64,000 bases of DNA from Pithys albifrons albifrons (GCF_047495875.1 NC_092474.1:7953001-8017000), one strand, 5' to 3'; counted from the stretch's first letter, positions 19,821 to 34,661 are shown. The notes: a model not told the origin generated them from the letters alone. A program made the numbers and translations.

Positions 19821-21600
19821 TTACTTCTTAAATGATAGAACAGACTGTAATACACTTTATATAATTCTATTTTAATTCCAGATAATGTTTGTTGGAATTT
19901 TTTATGCTTTTATTTTTGTTGTCATGTGCTTTTCCCTGCTGTTTATTGGAGATGGGAGACATCTGAAATTTCTGTGAGTGGCCTGACAGGAATTACCCCC
20001 CACACCACCCCCTTGGCTTGCACAGAAGTTTGTTTCACTCTGGAATTTGTTTACAAACAGTTATTGGCAAACTGAAATGCACCGTGAGGCAGATTTGGGA
20101 ATGCAAAGTGGTGCCTGTAAAAGGTTTGTGACTTCAGCCCTTGTGCAAACACCGGAATGTGCCACCTGTCTCAGGTGCCACACCCAGGATGTGGTTGGAT
20201 GTCCAAGTGTTCAGGGAGAGCTGGAGCACCGGGATGACTTAGAGGGGATCAGGGCACTTCCAAGGCAAAGATCAGGTAAATGGTTCATCCCCAGTGGTTT
20301 AACCATCCTTGCCCCAGCAATGCGCACTTCTATTTTGGCATCTTTTCCCCTTGTTATGGAAAAGTCTGGGGCTGGTGCTGCAGTGTTGGTGCCCTTTGAC
20401 TGACCCTGTGGAGCCAGAGGGGCTGCCTGGCCACAACTCCATGGCCCAGACACACCCCGGGAGTGGTCAGTGCATCCTGAGGGACAGGATTGCCAGCACG
20501 AGCTGGGCTGGGGCTGCTTTGTGGAAAATTAAGTCAGGGGGGTGTGGGGGTGTCCCACATGGGCTGCTGGGGAGGGGGTTCCCTTTCACTTATGGCACAT
20601 TCCTGACTTGGAGCAGTAAGTGGCTGATCTCCGCAGGCATGGAGTGTTTCACACAGAGATGGGGAGTTTCAGGATGATGCTGAAGGTCGGGTGGGGATGA
20701 AGGGCCTTGCCATGGGGAGCTCTGCAGAGTATGATGGGACACGTTTCCATTCCTCTCCCGTTCAGTTTGTCCAGCCTGGCCCAGGGAATTTGCTTTTCTG
20801 ACAGATTTGCAATGTGTGAGAAACCTTTCAGTAAAGGTTCTCATGTAGTTCTTAGTTTCAAGATGAGCCACGCTCAGAGCAGGTGCCCTGTAAGAGTGTA
20901 AATAGTGCTGTGTGCAGCTGAGTGCAGCATTCCTTGGGGAATCACAGGGTGGTTTGGGTTGGAAAAGACTTGAAGAGAAAATCAGACCTACTACCAACAG
21001 AGTGAAATACCCCCAGCTTGGTGCCTCCTGTGGAAGGGCTGCACTCCCACCCTTTACATTGTGCCTGTAAAGGTGGATGAACCCCTGCACAGACACTTGT
21101 GTCACAAATTTGTGTCACAAATCCTGGTGTGAGCACCAGTGTGTGCCTGGGAAACAAGCTGGAGAGGGAGCAGGGCTGGGGGACAAGGAAGGAATGGGCT
21201 CAAGGGAGAGAACCCTCCTGAAGCAAAAACTCAGACCTGGGGATCCTGAGGTCCTTTGCTGCCCTGGGACCGGCTGCCCCACCTTCCCACAGAGCTCCAG
21301 GAGCTGACCCCGGCCCTGCTCCATCTGGTGTTGGAGCCCAACAAATGGTGAATATTTTGCTTGGTTTTTGCTTTGCGCTGCGCTCGGCTTCCAGGCTCAA
21401 CCCTCCCGTGAACTGCTGATGGGAGAGTTTTCCAGAGAACCTGGCAAGAAGCAGCGTGAACGTGCTGATGTGAATTTGGCCGTTAATCTTCTGTAAATCG
21501 AGCGGCCCGTTTCCGAGGGACAGCCGGGAGAAATCCGAATGACGTGTCCATAGCCCGCGCTATTGAGATGAAATCTCATGGATGGAATTCCGTGGACGCA
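19821..21600. other. Intergenic region between KIAA1671 and CRYBB3
   Basis: This interval holds no recognisable exon. There is a short CR1 remnant near 20938 and a 13-bp direct duplication (GTGTCACAAATYY, 21099-21124). The last 150 bases before the CRYBB3 TATA box are richer in CpG and probably belong to the proximal promoter. Confidence 0.6.
20938..20990 (-). mobile_element. Short CR1 remnant
   Basis: ATCACAGGGTGGTTTGGGTT followed by GGAAAAGACTT resembles the inverted CR1 3' tip. The remainder is not recognisable. Confidence 0.55.
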
Positions 21601-21602
21601 GC

Positions 21603-21615
21603 TGCTGTATCAGCG
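21603..21615 (+). promoter_or_regulatory. CRYBB3: MARE-like site in the CRYBB3 promoter
   Basis: TGCTGTATCAGCG is close to the Maf recognition element TGCTGA(C/G)TCAGCA. Both half-site cores TGCTG and TCAGC are intact in the correct spacing, with mismatches in the centre and at the last base. It sits about 35 bp 5' of the TATA-like box. L-Maf and c-Maf drive lens crystallin promoters in birds (established knowledge), so a functional site is a reasonable inference. A further half-site (TGCTGATG) lies near 21463. Confidence 0.6.
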
Positions 21616-21649
21616 CTTGGATAATGTGCTGTTCTGTTCAGAAGCAACC

Positions 21650-21658
21650 CATAAATAG
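21650..21658 (+). promoter_or_regulatory. CRYBB3: CRYBB3 TATA-like box and core promoter
   Basis: CATAAATAG lies immediately before a GC-rich start region. A transcription start about 25-30 bp downstream would give a short non-coding exon 1 (about 21682-21701) ending at the donor GAGAG/GTACCG. This matches the small untranslated first exon usual in beta-crystallin genes. The exact start is inferred. Confidence 0.65.
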
Positions 21659-22431
21659 CGGGGCCGGGCGCGGCGCCGGCAGAGCGGAACCACCCCGAGA
21701 GGTACCGGCAGCACCGCTTGGACTGCAAGGGCTTGCAAAGGACTGGAGTGTCTGAGTGGAGGTGTCATCGAGCAAAGGGTTGGCTCGTGCGTGGCGAGAA
21801 GTGATGCTGCAGGGTTGGATTGAGGACGTTGATCAAACTTTTTTTATTCATCTTTTAACCCCTTGCCAACCCTTGCGTAGCAAGGCCGGGGAGGCGTTTT
21901 CCAGTGGGTTTCCTATTTGAGCAGGAGCTTTGTGGATGTTCCTGGAGAGCAAGGAGGGGGCTCTCACCACTTCCCCCAGCCAAGGCAGCGGCAGCACTTC
22001 CAGCTGCCATGTCCAGTGCCCCCTGGGATGCTGGAGTGAGGGAGAAGTGTCAGGTTTATGTTGGGGAAAGATGGCAGCAGCTGGAAGCTGAAACCTGGCA
22101 AATTCCTTCTGGAAACAAAGGCCAGGCTGTGAGGCAGGAGTTCAGTGACAACTGGGTGAGCTGCCCAGGACAGAGGGATCCATGTCCTTTGGGAGATGGC
22201 TCAGATCAGTCCTGTGGATGTTCAGGGGAGGCCACAGGGCCTGTGTGCAGGACTGGGAGGAGGAATGATCGTGGAGCTTCCTCCTAGCCCAGCCATTCCT
22301 GGGGATTTACAGCTGCTGCATTCGGGTTCTGTGCTAACCTGTGCTGCCTGTTCCCAGGCCAGCTTCATTCTTGTGTTTTACTGAGGACTTCAGAGCCTGT
22401 AACCTCCTGCAATTTGGGTTTTCCAGGCACA

Positions 22432-25128
22432 ATGACTGAGCAGCAAAGTCCCCCCGAGCAGATGGCGACTGGGGAGGGAGCTGGCGAGCGAGGTGGCAAC
22501 TACAAGGTATACTGGGGTCAACTGTTTCTGAACAGACGGTGGGTGATCCTGTGGGATGCAGTGTGTGTGCACCAGGCTGGGACCAGCACCAGCACTGCAG
22601 GTTGCACTGGGGACCTGAGTGGCCTCCAGCTCTGCTGCTGCAGCAGCGTGTGGGTGTCACCACTTGGGTGCTGAGCTGAGCGGGGCCACAGCCTGGGGAG
22701 GGAGCTGGGGCTGGGGATTTGCTGCTCCCTGGCAGGAGGGACACTGTCCCTGCCTGTGTGGCTGCCAAGGACATTTTTCCCGCCGGTCTGGAGTGCAGCT
22801 GCCCAGGGATTTAATCCAGCAGACAAAGCCTCCCATCACAGCAGGATCAGCTGTGGGTCTGAGCAGTGAAATGCCCTGGGTGTGTGTTTAGGTTTGAGTT
22901 AAACTTGTGGGTTGGTTGGGGGTAAATCAGCTGTGGGCATGTGGTGGCTGCAGCCCTTCCCACAGTTCAACACGGCAGGCAGAGCTGTTTCTGGCTGGGA
23001 AGGCTGGAGGTGGGAGCAGATCATGCAAGTGGGATAAAGAAGTATTGGGGTCTTGGGCTGCTTATTGCTTTGGAGTGCACAGAAGTTCCTGAGGAACATG
23101 AGTGTCTCCTCTTTCCCTTGAACCTCCTGTTTGTGGTGTCTGCAGGAGGCTCTACCCTTGTTCCAGGCTCAGGATCTGCAGCTGGGACCTCATTGGGGCA
23201 CTGCCTGGGGGTGTCTGGCCACCCCACTGACCCTGCTGGGCACCCTGGGCCCTGCTCTCCCTGTGCTCCTGCTGCTGGCACTGCCTCCAGCCTGTCCTGC
23301 AGCTCAGCCTCAAGGATCTGCTGGAAGCAGGAGGGCCCAGGGAGGTGTTGGGGTCTCTGCACTTGGCACCGTTTAGAGGGAAAAACTGAATAATGAACTT
23401 GTTCCAGAGAATGCCAGAGGAATGGTTGGATTTGGAGGAGCAGTGGTAAGAAAAGGATGAGCCATGAGCAGGCTGGGGACACGAGGCCCCAGCCCACAGC
23501 TCTGGGGAACTCTTAGCCCAAACCCTGTGTTTCCAGTGCTGTGCTTGAGGTGGTCGCTTGTTTTCAGCTTGTCTTGGATGAAATTCTGGCCTGTGCTTTA
23601 CCAAGCAGATACCCTTGGCCAGAGCGTGGCCTCAGAGTGGGGCCTGGAGCCCTGTCTGTGCAGGGGAATGTGGCAGGATCCATCTCTGCCATGGGCAAGG
23701 AACAACATTGGCACAGGGCGGCCAGACATGGCCAGAGCCCTTTCTCCCCTGCTGCTCCCATTTCCAGGGGATCCCTGCACTGAGACAGGGTGTTCCCTCC
23801 ACAGCACATCTGTAGCAGAGGCTTACAGTGTCTCTCCCACCTTAGATCACGATCTACGAGCTGGAGAATTTCCAGGGGAAGAAGTGTGAGCTGACAGAGG
23901 AGCTCCCAAACATCACTGAGAAAGAGATGGAGAAGGTGGGCTCCATCCAGGTGGAGTCAGGACCGTAAGTCCAGGGTGGGGAGGAAGGACCAGCCCCAGG
24001 GGGGATGGGGCAGGGAGAGCATCCCCCCTCACACTGGGGTCCTGCAGGTGGCTGGGCTTCGAACGACAGGCCTACGCTGGGGAGCAGTTTGTGCTGGAGA
24101 AGGGCGACTACCCACGCTGGGACTCCTGGTCCAACAGCCACAGCAGTGACAGCCTGATGTCCATCCGGCCCCTCCAGATTGTGAGTGGGGCTGTCCTGAG
24201 GTGGCTGTGCCCCCAAGACGGCCACAGCACTGGGAGCCACCAGGTTGGGAGTGTCCCAGGGACTGGGAGAAGCCCCTGATCCCTGGTTTCCCCCAGGACA
24301 GTGCCGACCACAAGATCCACCTCTTTGAGAACACAGGCTACACTGGGAGGAAGATGGAGATCGTGGACGATGATGTCCCCAGCCTCTGGGCCCACGGCTT
24401 CCAGGACCGCGTGGCCAGTGTCAAGGCCCTGAATGGAACGTAAGGACAGAGGCACTGGGAGCACATGGGGACACCCCAACAGGGCCTTGTCCTGTGGCAC
24501 TAAAGGGGGTCTCTCAAGATGGTGGCAGAGAGGCTTGACACCACGACTGCAGTTCCCACGGTGCTGTTCGTGTCCATCATGTCCCTTGTTCCCTCCCCCT
24601 TGCCACCTTTTCCCTGGCCTACAGGGAGTGATGGGGGCCAGGGCAGTGTCCCTGGGGCTGTGTGATGGCTCCTTGCCCCAACCCACTGCCAGGACAATGG
24701 AGCCAAGGCTCCTTCTCCATCCTGGACTCTCTGTCCACTCAGCACACGGCATTTCCCATGTAGGCTCTGCGGCTGCAGCCTGTGCAGTGACATTTGGTGA
24801 CAGGGCAGTGGCCCTGGGCAGCATCACCTGGCTGTGGCAGGCACAGACACTGGCACTGCCAGGGCCTCTGGGGTGGAGTGGGGACAGGGACAGGGACACC
24901 ACCTGCTGTGATGGGAGGTACCTGCTGGACAGGGGCACAGCTGAGCCACCTCTGTCCCGCAGGTGGGTAGGCTACGAGTACCCGGGGTACCGGGGCCGCC
25001 AGCACGTCTTCGAGAAGGGCGAGTACCGGCACTGGAACGAGTGGGATGCCAACCAGCCCCTCATCCAGTCCGTGCGCCGTGTGCGGGACCAGCAGTGGCA
25101 CCAGCGCGGCACCTTCGAGAACAGCTGA
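22432..25128 (+). CDS. CRYBB3: CRYBB3, beta-crystallin B3 (complete, 211 aa)
   Basis: Coding exons are 22432-22506, 23846-23964, 24048-24180, 24297-24439 and 24963-25128. The exons join in frame and total 636 nt including TGA, the same length as human beta-B3 (211 aa). Residues 1-25 form the N-terminal arm ([10 protein letters not shown]...). Exons 3-6 each encode one Greek-key motif: YELENFQG (about 29-36), [39 protein letters not shown] and [21 protein letters not shown]. The inter-domain linker PLQIDSADHK joins motifs 2 and 3. The protein is a structural, refractive lens protein that forms hetero-oligomers with other beta-crystallins. The only cysteine is at position 39. The choice of B3 over B2 rests on the arm, on [20 protein letters not shown] and on [18 protein letters not shown]. 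No defect is seen. Confidence 0.96.
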
Positions 25129-25206
25129 GGCACCGGTCCCTGCGCCGGGGCAGCTCGCGGTGCCCTGGCTGATGCCGTGACCGTGGTGTTCTTTGTGCAA
25201 AACCTC

Positions 25207-25212
25207 AATAAA
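25207..25212 (+). terminator. CRYBB3: CRYBB3 poly(A) signal
   Basis: AATAAA lies 79 bp after the stop codon, giving the very short 3' UTR typical of crystallin genes. A GT-rich stretch follows downstream. Confidence 0.9.
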
Positions 25213-25228
25213 CTCTGAGCTGGAGGCT

Positions 25229-27580
25229 GCCCGGGCCTGCCTGGTCCTGGCTGGGGGGGAGGATGGGGCAGAGGGTGGATGGGGACGGGGCCATGGCCGT
25301 GCCCAACTCCCCCAGCGCAGAGCACAGGGGAGGGTGAGTATTTGCAGTGTTACATAAACCCTGCAGCGTTCCAAAAATAACCCCCGGGGGTGCCACGTCA
25401 GGGTTTTTCCAGGGCCTCTCTCCCTTTCTGCAGCGTCTCCTGCCTGTTCCCAGGGCAGGAGGGGACCGGGGAGTGTGGGTAGCCCTGGGGCAGTGGGGAT
25501 GGCAGAACAGCCATCCCTGGCAGATCCGGGCCCTGCGCACCCCAAAGGGGACTCAGCCCGTGCAGGGCTGGCTGTGCCCAGCCCCAGCATCCTGCAGGGT
25601 CCCAGCCTGTCCCCAGGGAAGATTCCCAAAGCACCCGGGGTAGTTTCTCCTGGGGGATGAACTCTGACATGAGGGGCCAGCTGTCATGGTGAGGGAGGGG
25701 GCTGAGAGATGTCCCGAGGTGCTGGTGAGGTGTTGGGCATTCCGGCACTGAACTGCCTTGGCCACCCAGGCAGAGCCTTCTGTAGGGACAGTATGGCCAT
25801 GCTTGGGACCCCCAGGGCTGGGGGCAGAGATGGGAGATGGGCTCGAGGCCACCTGAGTGCTTCGTGCTGGCCCCTCAGCAGATCCTTCAGAACTTTTCCC
25901 TTTAGTTCTGAGTTGGCAGCTGTGGAAGGTGAGTGTGTGGTCCCAAGAGGCAAAAGCTGCTTCCAGAACTGTCCGTGGGGCTGCCGGGCCTGGGTGGCTG
26001 CAGCATCATCACTGCCCAGGGCTGGGATGAGCCCCGGCCCAGCAGAGCCAGGGGAGGAAATTGCTGCCTGGAATGACAGAAGCTGTTCTGGGCACCGTAT
26101 CAGCCCCTCACTGGGCTGACCTGGGGCTGGGCTGTGCCAGATGGTGGCTGGGACTGGGGGCACATGCCCTGCACTGGGACCTGGGACAGGCTCATGGGGG
26201 TCCTGGCTGGGGACCCCAATGGATTAGCCCAGGAGAGGAGGAGGGCAGGGCTGGGTCCCTCAGTGGTGCCACAGTGGGAGGCACAGGGAAGGGAGAAGAA
26301 CTTGGCAGGGCTGGGAATGCTGGAGGCTCTTGCTCACCCTCCCCACCTGCCCCCACCTCTCCATGGCATGGTGGGTTTCTTGTGGAGCCACCCGATCACC
26401 TGTGGCCCCACATCACCCTGTCACCCATTGCCCACAGCTGGGACTGACCCCCACATGTCACTGCAGGCTCTGGTGACAACACCCTGCAGGGTGACTGTGA
26501 GTGCAGCTGTCCTGGCAGCACAGAACTGGGCAGAGCTGATCCTGGAGGGGCTGCAGGATGCCCAGGAGATGCTGTGTGCAGGAGAGAGCAAGCTGGGGGG
26601 CTGTTAATGCTGTGTGACAATTGTTAGGGTGACAGGGGAGACCTGATTCCTCCGAAGGATTAGAGGGGGCTGTGGGTGCTGCACAGCATTCAGGGGTCTT
26701 GACAGCTGGGGTGTCCTTTGTATTGTGAACCCTCCTTTGCTGCAGGCACTGTCAGCCCCCAGCCCTGAGGAGCCTCCCATGGTGAGCACTGGTGAGATGC
26801 CCGTGGAGGAGTTTCACTGCTGCCCTTGCCCCTCAGCTCTGCCACCCATCCTGGGCACAGCCTGGGCATGGGGACCTGTCCCAGCCCGAGTTTCTCGCTG
26901 ACCTTGGCTTTGTTCTGATATGAAAGAGGCGCCCCTGTGCTGCTGCTCCCACTTGCCCATAGGGCTGGGGTGTTTCTCAGGGACCCCAAAAGGGTGGGAG
27001 ATCACAGAGGAGGAGTGCCCACACTTGGGCTGAGGGTGCTGTCTGGGCATCGTGCCACCAGGGCCAGCAGCTGCCCCTGCCAACCGCGAAGGGTCGGTGT
27101 TGGGAAGGGTTCCCGCAGTGCCCGCGTCCCCAGCGAGTCCCTGTGCACTGGCACCAGCGCTGGCACCGGCGCTGCCCTGCCGGGGCCGCAGACGGGCAGA
27201 GCCAGACGTTGCCCAGGGCTCTGAGGCGCGTTTTATCGCGCATGGAAAGAGCCGAGCTCAGCAGGCTGGCGGCCCCGCGGCCGTCGGGGGATCAGGGCAG
27301 TGCCCCGAGCGGGGCTGGCGGGCTCTTTGTTGGCCAGACCCGCCCCGGCTCTTGGCACGCGTTCGGCTGATGCTTGCAAACTCCAAATCTCCTCGCCACC
27401 GACCCGACAAAGCGGGTGACTCGAATGTGACAGGTAATGAAATAACTGGGGCTTGGTGCTCGGGCAGACAAAGGCTGCGGCGGATCAGCTGACCCTGGTT
27501 TTCATTGGGGTTTAATCCAGCATTCTCGCTTTGAATCAGGCTTTAACTATCTTGTAAATAGTTTTGGCACCACTCTGCTG
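25229..27580. other. Intergenic region between CRYBB3 and CRYBB2
   Basis: About 2.35 kb of GC-rich sequence carries no exon that I recognise. Its last 500 bp (about 27060-27430) are CpG-rich and contain Maf-type half-sites (CTCAGCA near 27256, GCTGATGC near 27366). They probably form part of the CRYBB2 upstream regulatory region. An A-rich MEF2-like motif (CCAAAAATAACC) is at about 25371. Long open frames here follow from high GC. Confidence 0.55.
27417..27493 (+). promoter_or_regulatory. CRYBB2: Candidate Maf/AP-1 type sites upstream of CRYBB2
   Basis: TGACTCG at 27417-27423 is one base from the AP-1/MARE core TGACTCA. TCAGCTGAC at 27485-27493 contains two abutting opposed Maf half-sites (TCAGC/GCTGA). 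They lie about 170 and 100 bp upstream of the TATA box. These are sequence matches only and short motifs occur by chance, but the position fits a lens crystallin promoter. Confidence 0.4.
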
Positions 27581-27588
27581 CAGCTCGG

Positions 27589-27594
27589 TATAAA
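27589..27594 (+). promoter_or_regulatory. CRYBB2: CRYBB2 TATA box and core promoter
   Basis: A perfect TATAAA follows a CTGCAGCTCGG stretch. With a start about 28 bp downstream, exon 1 would be about 27617-27648. It would be non-coding and end at the strong donor AACTG/GTAAGA. Confidence 0.8.
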
Positions 27595-28399
27595 TTCCAC
27601 CTCCCGGCCCCAGCCCGTCACTGGCTCAAGCGGGTACTGGTATAACTGGTAAGACTTCGCTATTTATTGTCCTCTCTTTTGCCGTTGCCTCCTCCCGGGC
27701 CCGGGGTCCCTTCCCGGTGCCAGCGGGGTGTGGGCATGCAGGGACTGAGCTGGGGACAGTGCTGTCCCTGCAGCCCAAAGAAGGATATCACCACCCAGCC
27801 ATGGCTCCATTTCTTTCAGTTGAGAATGAGCTGTTTTCACCTGTTTTGGAGCTGATCAGATACTGAGTGTCCCGTTGGGCTTGAGGACAAGGGTCCTTCC
27901 AAGGGGTAGCAGTGCCAGGCAGAGCCAGGAAGGCTTAGCAAAAGGTCCTGCAGCATTGGGCCAGGTTTGGGGTGGGGAGCCCCAGTGCTTGTCCCCATCA
28001 CCCCTTCAGGCACCCGCGTGGGACAGGGACTCTCAACTTGTCACTGGGCAGGGACAGCGGGAAAAACCTTGACTGCAGGAGCTGGGAATGACTTGGGAAT
28101 GCCCTGGGCTCACAGTTGCCCACACTCCAGACTGGAGACCCTGGGCAGCTCCCAAGGACTATTGCCTGAGCTCTGACACGAGCCTGGGGAGCTTTGGGGC
28201 ACTAAGCAGGGGCTGTCTGGCAACCCCAGCCTGAGCCCATCCTGCTGCGTCCCTGGCCCAACACTTCTCTTCCCTGGGCAAACTGCAGGGTATGGATGGG
28301 GACATAGATGGGGTTCTGAGCATGGCCCCTGGTGCCTCCTCGGTGGCAGCTTTTAACCCACTGAGTTTCCCTCCCAAGGCAGCAGACCACCAGCTGATG

Positions 28400-31017
<2,618 letters not shown>

Positions 31018-31137
31018 AGCCCCCGGCCCGTGCCGGGGCGCGGGCAGTGGACCCAGCGCCCCCCCGGCCGCCGCTGTGCCCCCGCGGCCTCGCCCCCCGC
31101 CTCCCCCCGTGTGATGCTCGCGCTGCCGAAGCAACTC

Positions 31138-31143
31138 AATAAA
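31138..31143 (+). terminator. CRYBB2: CRYBB2 poly(A) signal
   Basis: AATAAA lies 121 bp after the TAG stop in a short GC-rich 3' UTR. A T/G-containing downstream element follows. Confidence 0.9.
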
Positions 31144-31499
31144 GCTTGGAGTTTCAAAGTCCCAGCTCTGCCCTTTCATTTTCGGGGGTGCAGAGGGATC
31201 CCCGTGTTGCGGTGCCTTTCCTGACACTCGATGCCCTCAGTGCCACCCAGCGCCAGTGCCATCGGCACACCAAAGCCAGGGCGAGGGAGGTGACCTGGGA
31301 CTCAGCGGGAGGTGATCTGGGCTGCTCCCCCCCGCAGCCCTGGGGTCCAGCCCCAGCGCGGTGGCTCCGGAGCTCAGCCCCGGCCTGGGGTCACGGTCAA
31401 GGCGGGTCAGACACCCTGCTGGGGCCGGCAAAGGGCTCCGAGGGGCACTGTGGGGACCAAGGGAATGTTTGCCCTGTCGGTCAGAGCCCCTCCAAGTCA

Positions 31500-31580
31500 A
31501 ATAACTGCTTTAGTTATTAGGTACTGATGTTTTAATTAGCAGCAATGCTTTAATGTAATTAACGGGGGCTTTAATTACCA
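31500..31580. promoter_or_regulatory. Cluster of homeodomain-type TAATTA sites 3' of CRYBB2
   Basis: Three perfect TAATTA hexamers at 31533, 31556 and 31572 lie within 45 bp. The island is AT-rich inside GC-rich surroundings, about 360 bp past the CRYBB2 poly(A) signal. This is typical of a conserved enhancer that binds paired or LIM homeodomain factors. Function is inferred. Confidence 0.45.
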
Positions 31581-32370
31581 AGTCTTAAGTCGAGCAAAGG
31601 AAGTGGAGGAACGCAGCCGCACCTGCTTGGCCGAGGCCTCCATGAGTTGGCAGCGGCCGTGACGGAGGTGGCGACAGTGACGGAGGTGGTGGCGGAGGTG
31701 GCCGCGCTCGGTGCCCTCTGGCAGCAGGATGTGGCCGTGGCTGCTCTGTGTGTCGCTGCAGCTGCGTGGGCAAGCGGGGGCCGGGGCTGCACAGGTGATG
31801 GGCACCTGACGGGGCACCACGTGGCTCCTGCCGCTCTCCTCTCACGGGCACCGCAGCGGCCGGGAGCAGGAACCTGCCTGGTGCCGGTGTCTTGGTGTCA
31901 AAACTGGCAAACCCAGGAACTTCAGGGAGTCAGGGATGCACAACATCCCCCTCGTCAGCTCCCATGCCCAAGGCGCCTCGGGGGAGGGGGGTTAGCTGCC
32001 TAAATCCCTAAATCCTCCGCATTCCAGAGGCTTTTCCCTGTGCTCCGGATGAGCGAGCTCGGCAGAGCTCACTGGCTGGCACAGCGCAGCCCGCGGGCGA
32101 CCAGCCCAATTCATCACTCGCCAAACGCTGCTGAGAAACGTCAGCTCCTCGGCGAGACGGCCTTGGCAGCCACCGCGCTGCTTCCCTGCGGAAAGCTGTG
32201 CTTTCCTTCCACGGGAGGAATTCAGGATCATCCCAGACCTGAACATTCAGCCTAAAAAATGCAGCTTTAGCGGCAGCAGCGACGAACTCCCCGCGGTGCT
32301 GCTGCGGGAAGAGCTCTGCCTGTGGCTGCGTGTGGAAATCAGCAGCGAGGTGGGGGCAGGAACCCCCAGT

Positions 32371-32490
32371 CACAGATTGGTTCGGGGTGGAAGGGACCTT
32401 AAAGCTCATCTCGCCCCACCCTCTGCCATGGGCAGGGACACCTTTCCCTAGCCCAAGCTGCCCCATGCCCCGTCCAGCCTGGCAGTGCGG
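32371..32490 (-). mobile_element. CR1 LINE 3' fragment
   Basis: CACAGATTGGTTCGGGGTGG, AAGGGACCTTAAAGCTCATC and GCCATGGGCAGGGACACCTT are CR1 3' sequence, inverted. Confidence 0.85.
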
Positions 32491-34661
32491 GGACAGGGCA
32501 GCCCCCGAGGGGACACGGAGCCCGGCTGCGAGCAGGATGGGTGATCCTGGGGGACAAGCATCGAAAGCAGAAGTGGAAAATGTGAACGAGTCCAGAGCAG
32601 CTCACGTGGGACCTGTTGGGGGAAATTCCTCATCTGGTGGCTGGGTGCACCCAGGTGGGCGCCCCCGGGTCACCTCGAGGCAGCTTTAGCTCTGATGGGG
32701 AGGGTTTTTCCGTGGCTGGCTCTGGGGAATATGCGCTGGGGAGATTATTATTTTTAATTAAAAAAAAATTATTCAAAAGCAGGAGATCGCCCCCATCCCA
32801 CGCACGCTGCAGAGCTGCCATCTGGCTCGCTGCTCCCCCGCCTCAGCAGCTCGGAGTGGCGGTGCCCCCGCCGTGCCCCCGTCTCCTCCCGCTGCCCCTC
32901 GCCCCTCGCGGGGCTCGGACGCTGCAGCGGTCCCACGGCGCTGGGAAGGGGAAGTGGTTTTGCCGTCGTGCCAACAGTCGGCGCAGCTAAAGCTGTTCTC
33001 CAGGCTGGCGAAGCGATTATTCCACCCAGCAAACAGGATGCGGAGGCTCAGAACTCATCGCCACGGTCCGTGCTGGTTTCAGCGCCCAGGCTGGCCGGTT
33101 CCTCCGGTGCCCACGGTGCCCGGGTCGGGCAGTGGGACCCCCGGGACCCTCGGCAGGTGAATTCCCAGCAGGGCGGGGCTGTCTGCAGGGGAACACCAGC
33201 AATTTACCGTGGAATAATTAATGTAAGAGTAAAAATAATGCCAGCCCTGGCTAAATCACGTTCCAGATTGAGGTGTCTTTTCCTTCCTGTTTTCCTATTC
33301 AACTTCAGCATCACCCGTTGTGTGTGCTCGGAAGGTGCCTCCCTGGGGACCGTGAGTGACGCGGGCTGGGATGGCTGGCGAGGAGGAGGCAAATGCAATG
33401 AAGAGATGAAGACGTGCCCATGGGCTTCCACTGGCTTTGCTTTGGTTTTGCCAGCGGCATTCGGGGTAATTCCCCCTCAAGACCCCCAAGGCTGGGAATC
33501 TTGGGCTAAAAATCAACAGTCGCAAATAATAGGGAATGTTTATCCATAGACACACTGGGGCAGCTCGATCTCACCTGCAGCCTGGTTACTTTGTGTACTG
33601 AATGTGTCCTACCAGCTGGGAGGGCTTTACTGCGGGTTTTGTGGATTTTTATGTGAAAATGATTGTTATGTTTAATCCTTCAGTTTCTGGAGCCATGTGA
33701 TTACATGAGATTCTTAGCTTCGATTTTTTTTTTCCTTCTTTACATTAAATTGAGCCTCCAGCCTCATGTTTGTGCCTCCATGCACACACCAAGACACAAA
33801 CACTAAAGGCTTAAGGAAGGAAGGAAAACCAAGCAGGAACCCAGCATGTATTATTAAAGTCTTGTGGTTTTCAGGGCAGATTTGTGATTTATCAATGCAC
33901 AGCTTTGGCATGTAGAAAAGTCATCTCTGCTCTACCGAGGCAGGAGTGAAATATCCTTGGGAGAGAGGAGCTTTGGCAGGGGGACCGGGCTCTGGCCGCC
34001 CCCAGGAATAGGGAGGAGCAGGGCTGGGCAGGATATTGAGCTCCCCACGGCTGCTGCACCTCGTTTCCCCCTTTTCTGATTAGAGAAAACATCTGGGAAG
34101 AAAAAGCAGCTGCTGCAAGCGAGGGGATCTTCTGGGCAATGACGGTCGGCTGGGGTGGCTGGGGGAGGATGGAGGGGCTGGGTGGGGGGCACCAGGAACT
34201 GGCACCGTGCCATGAGCAGAACCTCTGCTCATAGCAACTAGTTTTAATACTGGGATGTGAATGGGAGGGAGGGGATGGTAGTGGTGGTGAGAATCAAGAC
34301 ATTTTTCCATTTCAGGCTCTGAATACCACAACCCAACCCGAGGATTAGCAGTGGAACTGGAATCAGCCAGGACTTCACCCGCTTCACAAGGGCCGGGCAG
34401 GGCAGCGGAGGAGAGATCTGGGTTATGGGCACAGGCAGTACCAACCCTGCCCAGCAGCTGGTGAGACAAATGATCCCCTCGTGGTCCTCGCGCTCCGTGA
34501 CGGCGGCTGATGGATGCTCTTGTCCGAAATGCCAGGCTTCCATTTGCTTTATGCTGATTGTTTTTGTTCCTAAAATCAGTGCAACGAGCGAGAAAAAGGA
34601 AGGAATGAAAGCTCTAAAGCTCCTTCCAGCCAGTAAAAGAAGTCCTGTCCGATTGAAAAGC

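Noticed and set aside
24108..25629. Long - strand open frames (276 and 296 codons) across CRYBB3
   Set aside because: They are antisense shadows of the conserved crystallin exons in GC-rich DNA. The spliced + strand exons fully explain the conservation.
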